Of a stretch of 64,000 nucleotides of DNA, positions 22,101-34,032 are shown piece by piece (position 1 is the stretch's first letter; each line of letters opens with the position of its first letter). Location: positions 35,981,315 to 36,045,314 of the forward strand of contig NW_024037069.1 in NCBI RefSeq assembly GCF_015706575.1, in the 5' to 3' direction. Under the pieces are notes generated by a model. The model had not been told where the DNA came from. It saw nothing but the letters and a program-made list of their open reading frames with translations, and did no database searches. This DNA is from Patiria miniata. Its lineage: Eukaryota > Echinodermata > Asteroidea > Valvatida > Asterinidae. Made by a program: the position numbers and the translations under genes.

Positions 22101-24071
22101 ATTTGCAGAAGTTCTTGTTGAACGCCGCTTTAGCTCACTCAGTGATGCTGATAAGCAGCAAGTAATGAACAAAATCTTGAAGGGATCGGGACAAGTTGCA
22201 TAGAAGGGCTTCTAGATGGAGAAAGACTTCATTTCTCCCCAGAAGAGTTCAGTAGGGACGAATCTGTCTTGAAGGACGGTTGTCAAATGGGTATCTTGCA
22301 GAGAGAAACTGTCTCGAGCGGTGTGACGAGTGTTGAAGTTGTCACTTTTCTTCATAAGTCCCACCTAGAATACTGCGCGGCACACTACCTTATCAGTTTG
22401 CTAAATAGTGATGAACAGAGCTTCCGTCGATATATTGATAAAATCATAGCACTCGGTGTTTCGAAAGTAGAATATGTGCTTCGATTTTGCTGCGGTTTAT
22501 CAAAACAGGCTGCTGCCCTCATCCTGAGCCGTGTAGGACACGGTGACGACAATGTTGCACGATTGTGTTTGTTTGAGTCTGGTTCAAAAAGGCTAGCATC
22601 TAAACTATGGCCTCCAAGTAAAATTTCCTGCTACGGCCAACAGGACTTAGTAGCACTGCACTATTACCTTACAGAGTCTGGTATTAAACTAAACTGGACA
22701 ACCTTCAAAATCGAGTGCAATTCATGTGCCGACCTGCGAGTTCTTGGAGATATTTTTCGATGTTGCAAAAGTGACATTCGGAGTATGACCATCGATTGTG
22801 TCCTGCAGGATCAATCTAATGAGATGTTGCGGCTACTTGTGGAAACACTTCAAGCAGCGGATAGGGCATTGCTAAACAAGAAATTGTTAGGTATTGAGGT
22901 TGGTATTCGTGATGGTGAAAATGTTGATGCTAACCGTCTAGCAGAGTGCATTTCCCATTTACCAAATCAATTATGGACGGTCCATGTATCCTACATATCG
23001 CATGATGACACCTGCGCATTAGCGGATGCACTGAAAGGATGTAAGTTACACGGTTTACATGTATCTCGCGTCAACATGCACAGTCACGTTGCTAGATTGG
23101 GTCCTCTTGTTACACCATCCTTGAGGTCCTTGGCGTTAAGTTTCTGTAGACTGGATGATACTGATGTTGAGGGCGTTGTCAGCCTCCTCCCTAACGGGCA
23201 TGGTTTGACCAACATTCTTCTTGATAAAAATGCATTCAGTTTGAAGGCAGTGAAGACACTAGCAGGTCATTGTCGGGCTCTTTCTAACCTGACCTGTTTG
23301 GTATTTAGATTATTTGATGATGATGATGTCGAGGAAGTGTTGGAGCAATATCTTCCACAACTGAAACACAATTCTGAAAAAAGTATGGAGGGTAATTTTA
23401 TCTGCAACTCATATCAGGAGGTACAACAGCTCAAACAAAATCTTGGCGTGGCTGATCTGTCCGAAGGGATATATATATACTACACCATGTCGGAGCGCTG
23501 GAGAGAAGAGCTAGAACTGCTTGAGGAAACATTCCGATCATTAGACGAACGGCTCCTCGGTCAAATGGAGCTCATATTAATGGTTGATGTTCTGAGTGTC
23601 GTTGATATCGAGTGGCTTGCAGGATGCATGAGCCATCGTTACACTCAAGTTGAGAGGTTAAGCCTCCAGGTGTTATCCCTATCACCATCATATGTCACTG
23701 GCCTACTAAATGCACTGACTGAGGGATGCAGTTTAAGCAGTCTTGAAGTATGTGGAACCAACATGCACGGTCATGTGAGGGATTTGGCTTCACTTGTTAC
23801 TCCATCCTTGGAGAGGTTGACATTAGAAGACTGTGACCTGGATGATGATGACATGACAGACTTGACTCGCATACTTTCTGCTGCGCAGTATTTGGAATCA
23901 CTGGATGTTTCAGGCAACAGTTTCAGTTTGAGAGCAGTGAAGGCTCTTACTATCTATCTCCAAAGTTTCCAGTACCTGCACTATTTGGAGCTTGGGAACG
24001 ACGATCTCGATTGCAATCTTGTAAAACGGGTTGTTAAAGAAAATCTTCCAAATGTCAAGATAGAATCTTGA
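16105..24071 (+). CDS. NLR immune receptor, DEATH-NACHT-LRR, with two apparent frameshifts
   Basis: Coding exons: 16105-16207 (exon from 16051), 18295-18564, 19918-19950 and 21105-24071, all joined in phase 1. The start ATG sits in AGTATGG and opens a polar leader (MDGQSQAAVREED). Exon 2 encodes a DEATH domain (KVATMLAGKWVTLAVEELGF ... GRADIAEFLRR). The last exon has a NACHT ATPase with Walker A GGAGFGKST and Walker B VAFLMDGLDEIP, then TTRPD, a helical region (LHKSHLEYCAAHYL) and C-terminal leucine-rich repeats ending about 24060. The family senses danger or microbial cues in the cytoplasm and signals through DEATH contacts. Two 1-nt losses seem to break it: near 21870 (frame returns with KGFTVDNRDRFIKAHF) and near 22187 (frame returns with GTSCIEGLLDGERLHF). 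Everything else is open, so this is either a very young pseudogene or has assembly errors. A poly(A) signal AATAAA lies at 24111. Confidence 0.85.
18846..18881 (+). pseudogene. Decayed duplicate of the NLR 11-codon exon
   Basis: This 36-nt stretch between an AG and a GT resembles the small exon 19918-19950 (shared ATGTC.CA, GGAGACC and TCAG/GT). It keeps phase 1 but contains a TAG, so it cannot be used for full-length protein. It shows that the small exon was once tandemly duplicated. Confidence 0.5.
19490..19800. mobile_element. Inverted-repeat element related to the one at 4.4 kb
   Basis: The left side GTTTTATACAACGCCTAAAT with CCTCGTCTTCAGACTG is mirrored at the right by CAATCAGATGACGGGGATTT and ATTGTATAC. 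The same words occur at 4400-4445 and 4745-4905. It lies in the NLR intron between the DEATH exon and the 11-codon exon and is non-coding. Confidence 0.5.
21449..21556 (+). repeat. 27-bp in-frame tandem repeat inside the NACHT domain
   Basis: Four units of 27 bp (starts 21449, 21476, 21503, 21530) encode RKESKVAKL, RKGSKVAKL, RKVSKVAKL and RKGSNVAKF. They fall between Walker A and the next core strand (ELLFLLKLSQF). Units differ by few bases, so the expansion is recent. It adds about 27 residues of basic linker at a place that is normally short. Confidence 0.9.
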
Positions 24072-27000
24072 AGATTCTATGAAACAAAGGTCTTGACAAC
24101 AACTAGCTCAAATAAAAATCACTTTTAGTTGGTTAAATGTAAGCTTCCAAACGTAACAAAATCAATATGATCACCGAATCAAATCATAAATTCGAACCAA
24201 AATAGTGATTTGTTTCTTCAGAAAAAAAGCTTTTTCTGTAAGAAAAAAACCCAAGATCGAACTAGTCTACACATTATAATTACATTAATATCAGTGATAG
24301 GCGATCGTAAAAATGAGAAACACACAGCATCTTATGTTTGAAAGTTGGAAATTATCTAAGCGTATAAAAAAGGAGGAAATTCAATTTTGTATTCAGTCTC
24401 TGCTATTGCTTACATTGACAAAATGGAGCCGTGATGTCCTCTTTGATAGATGCGTGATTTGCAGGGACAGTATTTTTCAGAGTATTTTTCGTCCTTGGTT
24501 TTGAAGCAGTTGTTTTCTCATCTACATTTGCACTTGTGTTTACTGTGTCGGAGTTTTTGTATGGTTCCTTTTTTAACAATTGGAAGGCTCATGCTTGATT
24601 CCCATCGAAGCTTAAAGTCACAACAAACCAATTGCGCCAGAAAAACTAAAAATGTTTCCACACAAGTGTTGACTGAAATGTTTTGAATCCTCCGAAAAAT
24701 GTTTTCCTGTATTATATAAACTATCGAAGCCAAATGCATCATGCATGTGATGTGAACACCCAAGACATGAACGCCCCCCAGTCGCCCCCCCCCCTCCACT
24801 GAGATTTTGAGTTTCTAAAAAAAATATCATTGATCTACATGACGCCCCCATGTAATGTTCCAGCCCCCCAGCGCCCCCCAACACTGAAAAATTCCTGGCT
24901 ACGCCACTGATGAACGCAAAGTTCGTGACATATTTTCGTTGAAAGTTTCTTGTTTGGTTCTAACATTTATGCCATGTGTCAGCATTATCAATGTCAACAA
25001 TTTCATTGGCATGAATAATTTAGCTCACTACATCATTCCTTTAACACGAGCATCAAATATTGTCTCCCACGCATAATTTGCTGTCTTTACATATGTCACT
25101 AATGATCTGTCATACCAAGATGACAGTTCAAACCATTTCATCTTAAAACTATGTCATCTTAAGGACTTGTGAACCTTGGTCCGTATAGTTCTACGTTCTC
25201 TGTGTATAATACTGCACAAGATGGGCCACAAGCAGCACTGAATACGTTATGAACCGTTGAAAGAAAGAAGTACAAATTACAAACAGCAACTGGTAAATGA
25301 ATTGCATCTCTGACTTTTATAACATGGAGCATCACCTGAAAGAAGTAGCAGGGTAAAAAGGGGAATAATTTTGTAGCTTTAATTTTGATGGACAAACATA
25401 TTTGTTTAAGCTTTCATAATATTGAATTTCCACAACCACGGAGAGAACTCAGATAACAGGAGCATAAATATTCATAATTCAATTTCGTTGTGGTGTTTCA
25501 TTTTTTCACCGAATGATTAATGTAAGTGATGAAATTCCAACAAGAGCAACTCTACATCTGGCTCAGTAAGGGGTTTGTTTTTATTAATTGATTTCAACAA
25601 ACTAATCCCAGAAATGCAGTCTAAAATCTTATTTTTTTATACCAATAACTATTATGATCTTGAAAACACCTGTATGTTTTGAAAGCAGAATCGTGTCAAA
25701 TTTGAGGTTTTGTGTTCTTTCTTTACGTATAACGTTTTCCTAACTGTATGTTTGTATATATAACATTTGCTTGGACATTTGTGCATCTTGAACAGAAAAT
25801 TAATGTTAAAAGCATTGTAGAAACAAAATCGTGAAACAACTGGGCAAGTTGTCTGTGTTAAGGTTTGGCATTATATTGTCACGGTTGAGCAGTTATTTAC
25901 CGTGTATCACAAATTTAAACAAAGCTTAGATTAGAATGTGTTTGTTGAAATCACTATAATGTTGTTTTCTACGTCGTCGTCTTCATTTAGTTCTTTTTTT
26001 TGTAATGAGTAAGAATTATATTTGTAATGAAGATCACCATTTTGCCTTGAACCAGTTTTTATTATACTGACACATTTGTAATTGTTGGCAATCATAACGT
26101 GAATCATAAATCTCAACAATGTTTCTATTTTTAAATGAACTTCCACATGGTCTACACTGAATAGGGCACAACGAGATTGAAACTTTGATGAGAAATAAAC
26201 TAGTGATTTTTCCCCCACAATGTTGACATATCAAGATACTGTAAACAAAACTGTGTTAAATGTTTGAACAATTTTTTTTTAAACTGAATTATAACCACTT
26301 CTTTTCATTGGATTTTTTTCTCAGATGTCAGTTGATGACGAATGCTGGTTAGTACCATCAAGTACACATTGTAAAAGTAAATATTTACTTATCGGGTTGA
26401 AGTCCAATGACCGGCTAAATACCCGATTGTTTGATCAACAGTTTCAGAGGAGCACACTTTAAAATATAAGTGTGCTTGTTTTTATATTGTTGATAATACT
26501 AACAGACTTTCATACTTTGCAAAAAATCTAAACATGTCTTTGACCAAAGTTTTGAGGAAGTCGGCACAAAAAGTGTTCAAACTTTATGTATCAATTGTAG
26601 AGTGGAGAATGGGGAAACGTGGAACAAACAAGAGTCAGAATTAGAGAATGATTAATAATTTGAAATCAATGGGCAATGATAATTGCTTACATGGGGATTG
26701 ATAAGGACGATGTTGAAAGCTTGAAGATGGGTAATGAACATTATGTGATGTTATCACACGAATGTATTAATTGAGGTCTCTTTCATTGAAGGATTATAAA
26801 GTTTTGCGTCAAAGATAGAATGAGATTCAATAAATGTGGTTGTAGATTAATGAAAAGGACCAACACAGATTGTTATTTGTTATAATATATATTTGGAAAT
26901 ATTTAGAATTTAGAAAGCTTTCTTGTTTGATTTGTTGAAACACCAAGTGTCTTTTTGCAACACTGATCATATCTCAAGGGATGCTTGTGCAGTGCACAAA

Positions 27001-28420
27001 AGAACGTGAAAGTATCACGCGACTGCACATCCAATTTGTAAACATATATATTTTGGTCTATACATGTAGTTACTGATTCAAGATGGTTCCTGTGAACCAT
27101 CTTGGAAGCAGACAATTTATCTGAAGATTATTCATCTTTGATGTAATCAACCCGTTCATGAATTTCTGTTACAGTTCATAAACCGATATGCCAGAAATCA
27201 TTCAATTTTGTAGCAAAGTTCCTTTTTAGAGTAAATGATGCATCCACATGGATTGTACTAAACTGTATTGAAACTGTAGATATGCAAGTGTGCCTAAAGA
27301 ATATAAATGGTTTATATTTTTCTGTGTAACCTTGTTCAACTTCCAACGTTGATCTTTTTTCGCTACAACTCTAGCTAATGATAATGTGTATATTTTGGAC
27401 AAAAAAATTATATTCTTCTATAAACATTTGCTTTTCTAATAATTTGCCAAAATATTCCCAACCGAAATAAAAGGATTGAAATTAAAGAAAAGAATTTCAT
27501 TTCAATGTGTTTTATTGTAGCATTGTGTGTTTATTTGATACGGTGACAAGAGGCGCTCACTTGTAGCTCAGTCCAAAAAGCACTAATATGCTATTTAAAA
27601 ACTGTAATTTCATTCATTTTTTTTTACAAGAAAAGGAAACTTATAAACAAAACACAGAGAAAAAGACAGCATAATAACTGTCACGGTGACCATAGATGAA
27701 AATATGATGTAGATCAATAATTCCATGTCAACAACCCAAAGTAAACATGAACCCATAAGTTTAAAAGGGCCAGATTGAAGGGCCATCGCTCCACTAAATC
27801 AAAAATAATTAATCAGTTGATAACAGCTGGCAGCTAAACTTTAAACAACAAAGATGACTGGGACAAATTCCAGGCTTCCTTCCATCACACGCCCTGCCAG
27901 CCCTCATTCTAATTGGTCTGGAGACGCCTGTGCTGGAAATAATAGAGACAACGTTTCTTTAATATGTTGGAACATCACCTAGTAGGGAGAATCCCAACTT
28001 GCACAGGGTTTGTAGTCAATACATTCTCCCTCGAGATGTAATAATGGGGATATCCAAACTCATTACCAATCGAATTATGAAATGATACTTATTGTATCGC
28101 TTTAGTTGTTGATAGAATATGAAAGAACACCTGTCCAATACGATTGGATCTGTGTGGAAAGTCGTTCCTCGTTTCGTCTTCAGATGTCACGAATGTACAC
28201 GGTGCCACCTCAAACAAAAACCCGAACCGTTAAAGCGCCCTTCTTTTCACATCTTGTATTTAGTGCATGCATGCCATGATTTTTTTTATGGTTTTTATTA
28301 GGCATAATAGTAACGATGTTATCACCACATCCCCTTTTTATTACCCCATGCGACAAAACAGCTGGTAAAGAAATCAGGCTTCGACAAGTAACAGAACTTT
28401 GTTTACGTTCGGCCAGAGCA
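24072..28420. other. AT-rich intergenic stretch, no gene supported
   Basis: After the NLR poly(A) signal I see only short chance frames, a repeat tail with C-rich tracts (24770-24910, ending CTGGCTACGCCACTGA), and AT-rich unique sequence. No convincing splice-linked exon, RNA gene or complete transposon was found. Confidence 0.5.
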
Positions 28421-28439
28421 GTTTATTGCCAGATCGATT

Positions 28440-28998
28440 ATCAGCAAAAGTTTTCCGGTCGCTGCAATCCGCGAAAACTTGTTCATTTTGTTAAGTAAAA
28501 CATCAAATTGTCTCCAATTGTTTGCGATCATAGGAATTGTTAAACATTAACGCAAATATTAACAATGATTTTCCGGTCGTGGCGATCCCCGCGAAAATCT
28601 ATAGCCCAATGTCATGTTCCCGGTCGTAGCGATCCCCGTGGAACCCAATAACAGAGCTAAACAATAACTGTACAAGTATTATTTCCGGTCGTTGCGATCC
28701 CCGCGAAATAATAACGTATATCCAGTATTCCAATTTTTTCCGGTCGTAGCGATCCCCGCGAAACAGCAACAAAGCAATAACATAACTGTACAAGTATATT
28801 TCCGGTCGTTGCGATTCCCGCGAAATAATAACGTATAAACCAATAATCCCATTTGTTTCCGGTCGTAGCGATCTCCGCGAAACAATCACATTAACTGTAC
28901 AAGTACAAGTGTATTTCCGGTCGTTGCGATCCCCGCGAAATAACAAAATATATCATCACTATTCCAATTGGTTTCCGGTCGTGGCGATCCCCGCGAAA
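28440..28998. repeat. Array of a 27-nt motif with alternating spacers (higher-order unit about 118 bp)
   Basis: The motif TTTCCGGTCGTNGCGATCCC followed by CGCGAAA recurs at about 28567, 28617, 28682, 28737, 28799, 28856, 28914 and 28972, with a degenerate copy at 28439. Spacers of about 30-38 nt fall into two alternating types: one with ACTGTACAAGTAT, the other with AATAACGTAT...ATTCCAATT. A-type motifs have TAG (or TGG) and B-type TTG at the variable position. The TTTC/GAAA ends make each motif weakly self-complementary. It lies about 1.2 kb upstream of the first lectin gene. It looks like a CRISPR array, but the alternation shows a eukaryotic satellite-like tandem repeat. Confidence 0.85.
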
Positions 28999-28999
28999 C

Positions 29000-30167
29000 C
29001 CAAAAGCCGCCTTACGGTTAATTGCGTGCCAAGCAAAACATTCCATCATAATTCTCCGTCCCCGTTAATTTGCCAAACAACTTGCATGTTTCCCGAACTC
29101 CACTAATTTACACGGATTTATAATACATGAAAAACAAGGTCTGTTGTACAAAAATGTACAGTGAGGTTCAACACGAGCCCGTGATAAATCGGTGTAGTGA
29201 TTGACATTAAAAATGTTGTCCGACATGACTTTTATCAAATTCAATGATTTCAATGGTGACTACAAAATTCGGGGATGTCAACCTTGAGTAAATTGATAAG
29301 CTTTAGACTTATGCAGGCGTTCTGAATGAAATTCCGCTCTGGACTCCAATTCGGGGAGGGGCGAAAACCTCCTGGAAACCTCAATAAATTGCTCTTGATC
29401 TGTTACCGTGAGTTTCTGGTTTAATTGTTTCAATTTTAATCAGTGATGCAGTTTGCTTTTATTGTTAACTTTGATTCACGTTTTTTAAAGGTTGCATTCG
29501 CTTTTATTATTTGAAGACAGATCATATTCGCGATATGGAATGTATTCTGGAAACAAAACAAGGAACGGGTTTAGATTCGCAGAGTTCCCAAAATGAAACC
29601 AAAGCGGTCCCATTGAGATAAGTATTTGTGGATAGCTTTAAAGCAATTGTTAAAATGAATCAAAACATAATCACGTGTAGACAAAAGACTGTTAATAAAC
29701 CATTTTAAATAGTTTGTACATTCTTTGAGGGTTTATCACAACGCTAGCACTGCTTCTTGGAAACATTTCTTTGAAGACAATTTTGTGCACGACAAAATTG
29801 TATTTCCCTGCAAGTTCAACACAGTCCCCAGTGAAATTAATTTTCAGGTGTCGTACAGCGCGTCCTTCACACGCTGCAATAGTTACCATTGAGCTTCATC
29901 AGTTTCAGCGTAAGCACATTTGTTGTGCTCTGGTAGATCTGAATGGGTTCTGAGTTGAGTATTGCGTTCTCTACGCCTCCCCCGTCACAACACCAGAGCA
30001 CTGTATCTATGGTAACCGACTTGTTTACCTGTCAAACCATCGCTCTTATTGCTTTGCCGCAGCTGGGAGTCGTCATTCCAGCCACTGATTCGCTCTGTAT
30101 CAAGCCTCGTCCTGGTTTCAGAGATACAGATATTTGGAATAGTCCTTAGCAACATCTTCAGTTCATC
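29000..30167 (+). other. Lectin gene 1 upstream region (duplicated with gene 3)
   Basis: No other gene is seen. From about 29780 to 30167 the sequence matches 33660-34032 upstream of the third lectin gene (shared CCAGTGAAATTAATTT, ATTTGTTGTGCTCTG and TATGGTAACCGACT). The promoter and leader were therefore duplicated with the gene. Confidence 0.6.
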
Positions 30168-30863
30168 ATGGCGTTTTGGTCCGAATTTATCGTCATCGTT
30201 GCTATCATTTCATCTATCAAAACTGTACTTGGCTCAGGGTTCTGTCCTTCTCGGCTCTCTGTCAAATGCCTCTCTCGGCTCATTGTGGAATGTTCTTGCC
30301 CGCCAGAGTGGCAACTGTGGGGGAACGAGTGTTATCGCATCACTCCTTTACCGCATACTAGGGATGACGCCAAGACAGCTTGCCAAGACATGGGAAGCAA
30401 GATGGCTGCTCCTCGCTCGCTGGAGGAAATGAACTTTATGGTGGAATTGGCGCAAAAGGTGGACAGTGCATACTCTGCCTGGATCGCCTGCAATGACAAA
30501 GAAATTGAAGGAACTTGGGAGTGTGACGGTCAGGAAGGTCGCAAGCCCTTCTTACTTTGGGATGATGGGCAACCAAATGATTTATTCAATCAAGATTGTG
30601 TGGCAATAAAGTCGACAAAAAACGGCAAAATGGATGACGAATACTGTTATCGCTCTCACTTGGCGTTTTGTGTTCGTCGAGCTGCCTGTACTCACGGCCT
30701 ATTAAACCAAACTTCGTCACTGATGCCTCTCTACCGACACACACGGCCGCAGTCTCAACCCAACCTGCCTCCGCGACCGCAACATCCGGGGGTTCATCAC
30801 CGAGAGCGTGGCCGTCCGTGGCTCAACCGACAAGGAGCCCAGATGTCGCTCTTTCAACAATAA
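30168..30863 (+). CDS. Secreted C-type lectin, copy 1 (QPN-type)
   Basis: A single-exon frame of 231 aa. It starts with a signal peptide (MAFWSEFIVIVAIISSIKTV, cleavage probably after LGSG). The C-type lectin domain covers about residues 45-170: CPPEWQLWGNECYRI, WIACNDKEIEGTWECDG, WDDGQPNDLFNQDC, MDDEYC and FCVRRAACTHG. Its Ca/sugar loop reads QPN instead of EPN, and the usual WND is replaced by MDD. After the domain comes a Pro/Arg-rich tail. In another frame the tail region encodes remains of the C-terminal module seen in copy 3 (EPRCRSFN), so the present C-terminus may be frame-shifted. Likely an extracellular carbohydrate-binding protein; specificity cannot be proven. Confidence 0.8.
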   Translation: MAFWSEFIVIVAIISSIKTVLGSGFCPSRLSVKCLSRLIVECSCPPEWQLWGNECYRITPLPHTRDDAKTACQDMGSKMAAPRSLEEMNFMVELAQKVDSAYSAWIACNDKEIEGTWECDGQEGRKPFLLWDDGQPNDLFNQDCVAIKSTKNGKMDDEYCYRSHLAFCVRRAACTHGLLNQTSSLMPLYRHTRPQSQPNLPPRPQHPGVHHRERGRPWLNRQGAQMSLFQQ

Positions 30864-30999
30864 CATATCTGCAGAAGGGAATCAGCTGAATCCAGGACAC
30901 ATATCAACAGAGGGCACCGGCTAGTCATGGACATTGAAGTGTCTTGGAAAGGTAGTCTACCAACATGATTTAGTTTAACACTTACATTTACTTACCGGT

Positions 31000-32152
31000 A
31001 CAAGAATTGTATACGGGAAGTTGGTGACGATGCAATTAATTCGCTTTTCCGGAAAATAAGAAAACGGGCGACCGAACTTTTGTTCGAGAAAGCAAAAAAG
31101 GTTATCAATAATCGTTTCTATAGCAGATAAGATTTGATTTGAATTTTAAAACACAATTATATTTGAATTGCTTTTGTCTGACTCGTTTTATCCAAATAGA
31201 AATGCACTTTAATTTATAAGTTTCTGCGTTAGTCAAACCGCGTAATTACAACTATACAAACAATTCAGTTTTAAATATTCTTAAATTCTTATGTTTTCGT
31301 AGATGTGACTGTGAATGAATAGTTCTTGTATTTCCACGTCTGCTTGCAAATTCACATGACATAACTCAAAAGTTTGTATTGGTTTGTATGTGTTAAAAAA
31401 TCAAATGATAGATTCAGTCTTAACAGCAAAATATCAAAACTAATACTTAGTTGTCAGATCGATGTGATGTTACGTGAAATTAATTTTAAAACAAGATTTT
31501 GGTGGTAATTTATGAATAATATTGTAACGAAATGTGTCCAAAGATCAGCCAACAGCCGGAATTTTATTGAACATTTAATTATTTGAAACTGTTTAATCAC
31601 TTAATTTGGTTACATGTCTGTTTCAATTGAAAAAAAGTGTGAAACTTTTGCTAGTAAACGTACGTTGAATTTCACACTTAGGAGGACAGTCAAGCAATTT
31701 TTTGGTTATGAATGACGTTACTTTCAACAAAATATATATATATAAAAAATAGCCAACAGCCGGTCATTTAACTACCGATGTCTATGAACCATTTAATCAT
31801 TTTAATTAAATGGTTTTAGCAGCTAATTTTGGATCCAAGTAGGTTTCAATTTTAATTGGGAATAGTTAGGATTGTGAAGATATGTTGTGGTAGTTAATTA
31901 AAAATAAGTTTTGAAGCTAATTGTATCTTTGTTTTGCGGCTGTGCTTTCTACCTTTGCAAAGCCCCATTTTTAGGGCGTGCCTAAAATGGTTAAACAAGT
32001 CAAAATAGTATCAAAATTCTGTGTCAGACATTGACAACCCGTTTTCGTTAATCCATTCGACTTCAATGCCAAGACACTAGAATGGCGTACACGTATAGCG
32101 AACACATCTGATCATCTTCAAACTCTTGCTACCGAAGGACTAACGAATCATC
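31000..32152. other. Spacer between lectin copies 1 and 2
   Basis: AT-rich and non-coding. It contains 3' flank words shared with the other lectin units, such as GACTGTGAATGAATAG and the CTGCTTGCAAATTC block. A run of TATA near 31735 is the only simple repeat. No gene was seen. Confidence 0.5.
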
Positions 32153-32680
32153 ATGTACTTATTCAAAGGTTTTAGCATTGTAGCAATCACTTCAGCGATC
32201 AATGCTCAATTTAGGTCAGGTTCCTGCCACTCTCGACTCACTGCCCAATACTCTTGCCGGCCAGAGTGGCAATTGTGGGGGAACGGGTGTTATCGCCTCA
32301 CCCCTTCAACCGTACGCATACTTGGGTGACGACAAGACAGCTTAATTTTGCCAAAACATGGGAGGCAAGATGGCCGTTCCTCGCTCGTTTGAGGAAATGC
32401 ATTCCATGGCGGAATTAGCAAAAGATGGGCAGTAAATGCTCTGTCTGGATTGCTTGCAATGACACCGAAGTTGAAGGAACTTGGGAGTGTGATGGTCAGG
32501 AAGGAAGCGAGCCCTTTTTGGAATGGAATGATTGAGAACCAAATAATTCCGGCAATCAAGATTGTGCTCGGATGGTCTCATATCACCATGACAGAATGGA
32601 TGACAGTCAATGCAGTCAGTCACACAGGGCCTTTTGTGTTCGTCGAGCAGCCTGCACCCACGACCTAATCCAACTCCGTC
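32153..32680 (+). pseudogene. C-type lectin pseudogene, copy 2
   Basis: It begins with an ATG and a hydrophobic leader (MYLFKGFSIVAITSAINA), then CRPEWQLWGNGCYRLTP. The frame ends at a TGA shortly after and the rest is spread over other frames, with further stops (for instance the TGA between the WND-like and EPN codons). Recognisable pieces are GTWECDGQEGSEPF, EPNNSGNQDCA and FCVRRAACT. It preserves EPN. It lies between the two intact copies and has diverged most. Confidence 0.85.
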
Positions 32681-34032
32681 ACTAACTCCGCCTCTCTACC
32701 GACACCCACGACCGCATTCTCAACTCAACCTGCCTCCTCGACCACAACATCCGGGAGTTTATCACAGAGGGCGTGGTCACCTATAAGGACATGTCCGCCT
32801 AAGGACGAGTTTCAAAACACTGATTATTTCTGTCTCTACTCTGAATAGTGTATCAGCTAGTCATGAACACTGGAACCAAGTAGGATGGTTTCTACAAACC
32901 TGAACTACCTGAACACACACATGTCACTTTTAGTGACAATATATTCGTTGTTTCCGCTTTTTAGACAAAAAATACGGCGCTCGATATTTTTATTAAAAAA
33001 AACAAGGTAAGCAAAACTCGTCCTCATAACAAAACAGAAAGAAATTTGATCTAAAAGGCGAAATATAACTGATTGAAATGTTAAGACAGACAAATTAAAA
33101 CCGAATAGCTGTAAATAACTTGTGTAAACCGCATTTTTGAACATTACAAACAAGCTTATATTTGAATATTCTTAATTTCGTAAATGGTTATTGTTAATTG
33201 TTGTGGGTGTGACTGTTAAAATTTCCCCACGAGTCTGCTTGTAAATTTGCTTGAAATTACCGACACATTCTGTGGAAGAGTTTGTGTAGACCTGATCATT
33301 GAGGTGTAGTAGAGGTTTGTATCGCTTGGATTAGTCAAACGTTTGTGCTTTCATTGTTACTCAATTATAAGAACAAAGAACAACCTCAGACGTTCCTTCA
33401 TCGAATAGGGTCTCTATGTGCATATATTGTTTGCCTTTAAAAATATGTATTCGGTGCAGAAAAATAATACGTAGTTGTCAGATCGGTGTAGTGCATTTTA
33501 CATGTATTGGTTATTTATGACAAACGTTACTTGTCAATCATTTTCCTCCGATGTTAACACTCACAGAGTTTATCTGAACACCTTTTTCATATTATAGTTT
33601 GAATTAATATTTTATGGTTGTTTAACATATTCCAATTCCAATTCAATTCAATTCAAATAATTTGTGCACGACAATTTCCTTAAAAATGCATCACAGTCTC
33701 CAGTGAAATTAATTTGCAGGTGTCGCACAGCGAGTCGTTCACACGCTTCATTAGCTACCCTTGAGCTTCATCAGTTTTCAGCGGAAGTACATTTGTTGTG
33801 CTCTGATAAAGTTGAATGGTGTCCGAGTTGAATATTGAGTTTTCTGCGCTTCCCCTGAAAGACAATTAATCAGTGTCTCTATGGTAACCGACTGTATGAA
33901 GTTGTTTACCATTAACAAAAATCGTTTCGTATTGCTTCGCCGCTGATTCACTCTGTATCATGCACAGTCCTGGTTTCAGAGCTACAGATACTTTGAATAG
34001 TCCTGAGCGACATCTTTACTTCTCCGTTCATC

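Noticed and set aside
28599-28946. Minus-strand repeat protein frames (FRGDR.DRK)
   Set aside because: A by-product of the tandem array; no start context or domain.
28440-28998. CRISPR array
   Set aside because: Spacers are not unique: they alternate between two similar families, repeats vary, and the window is animal DNA with no cas genes.
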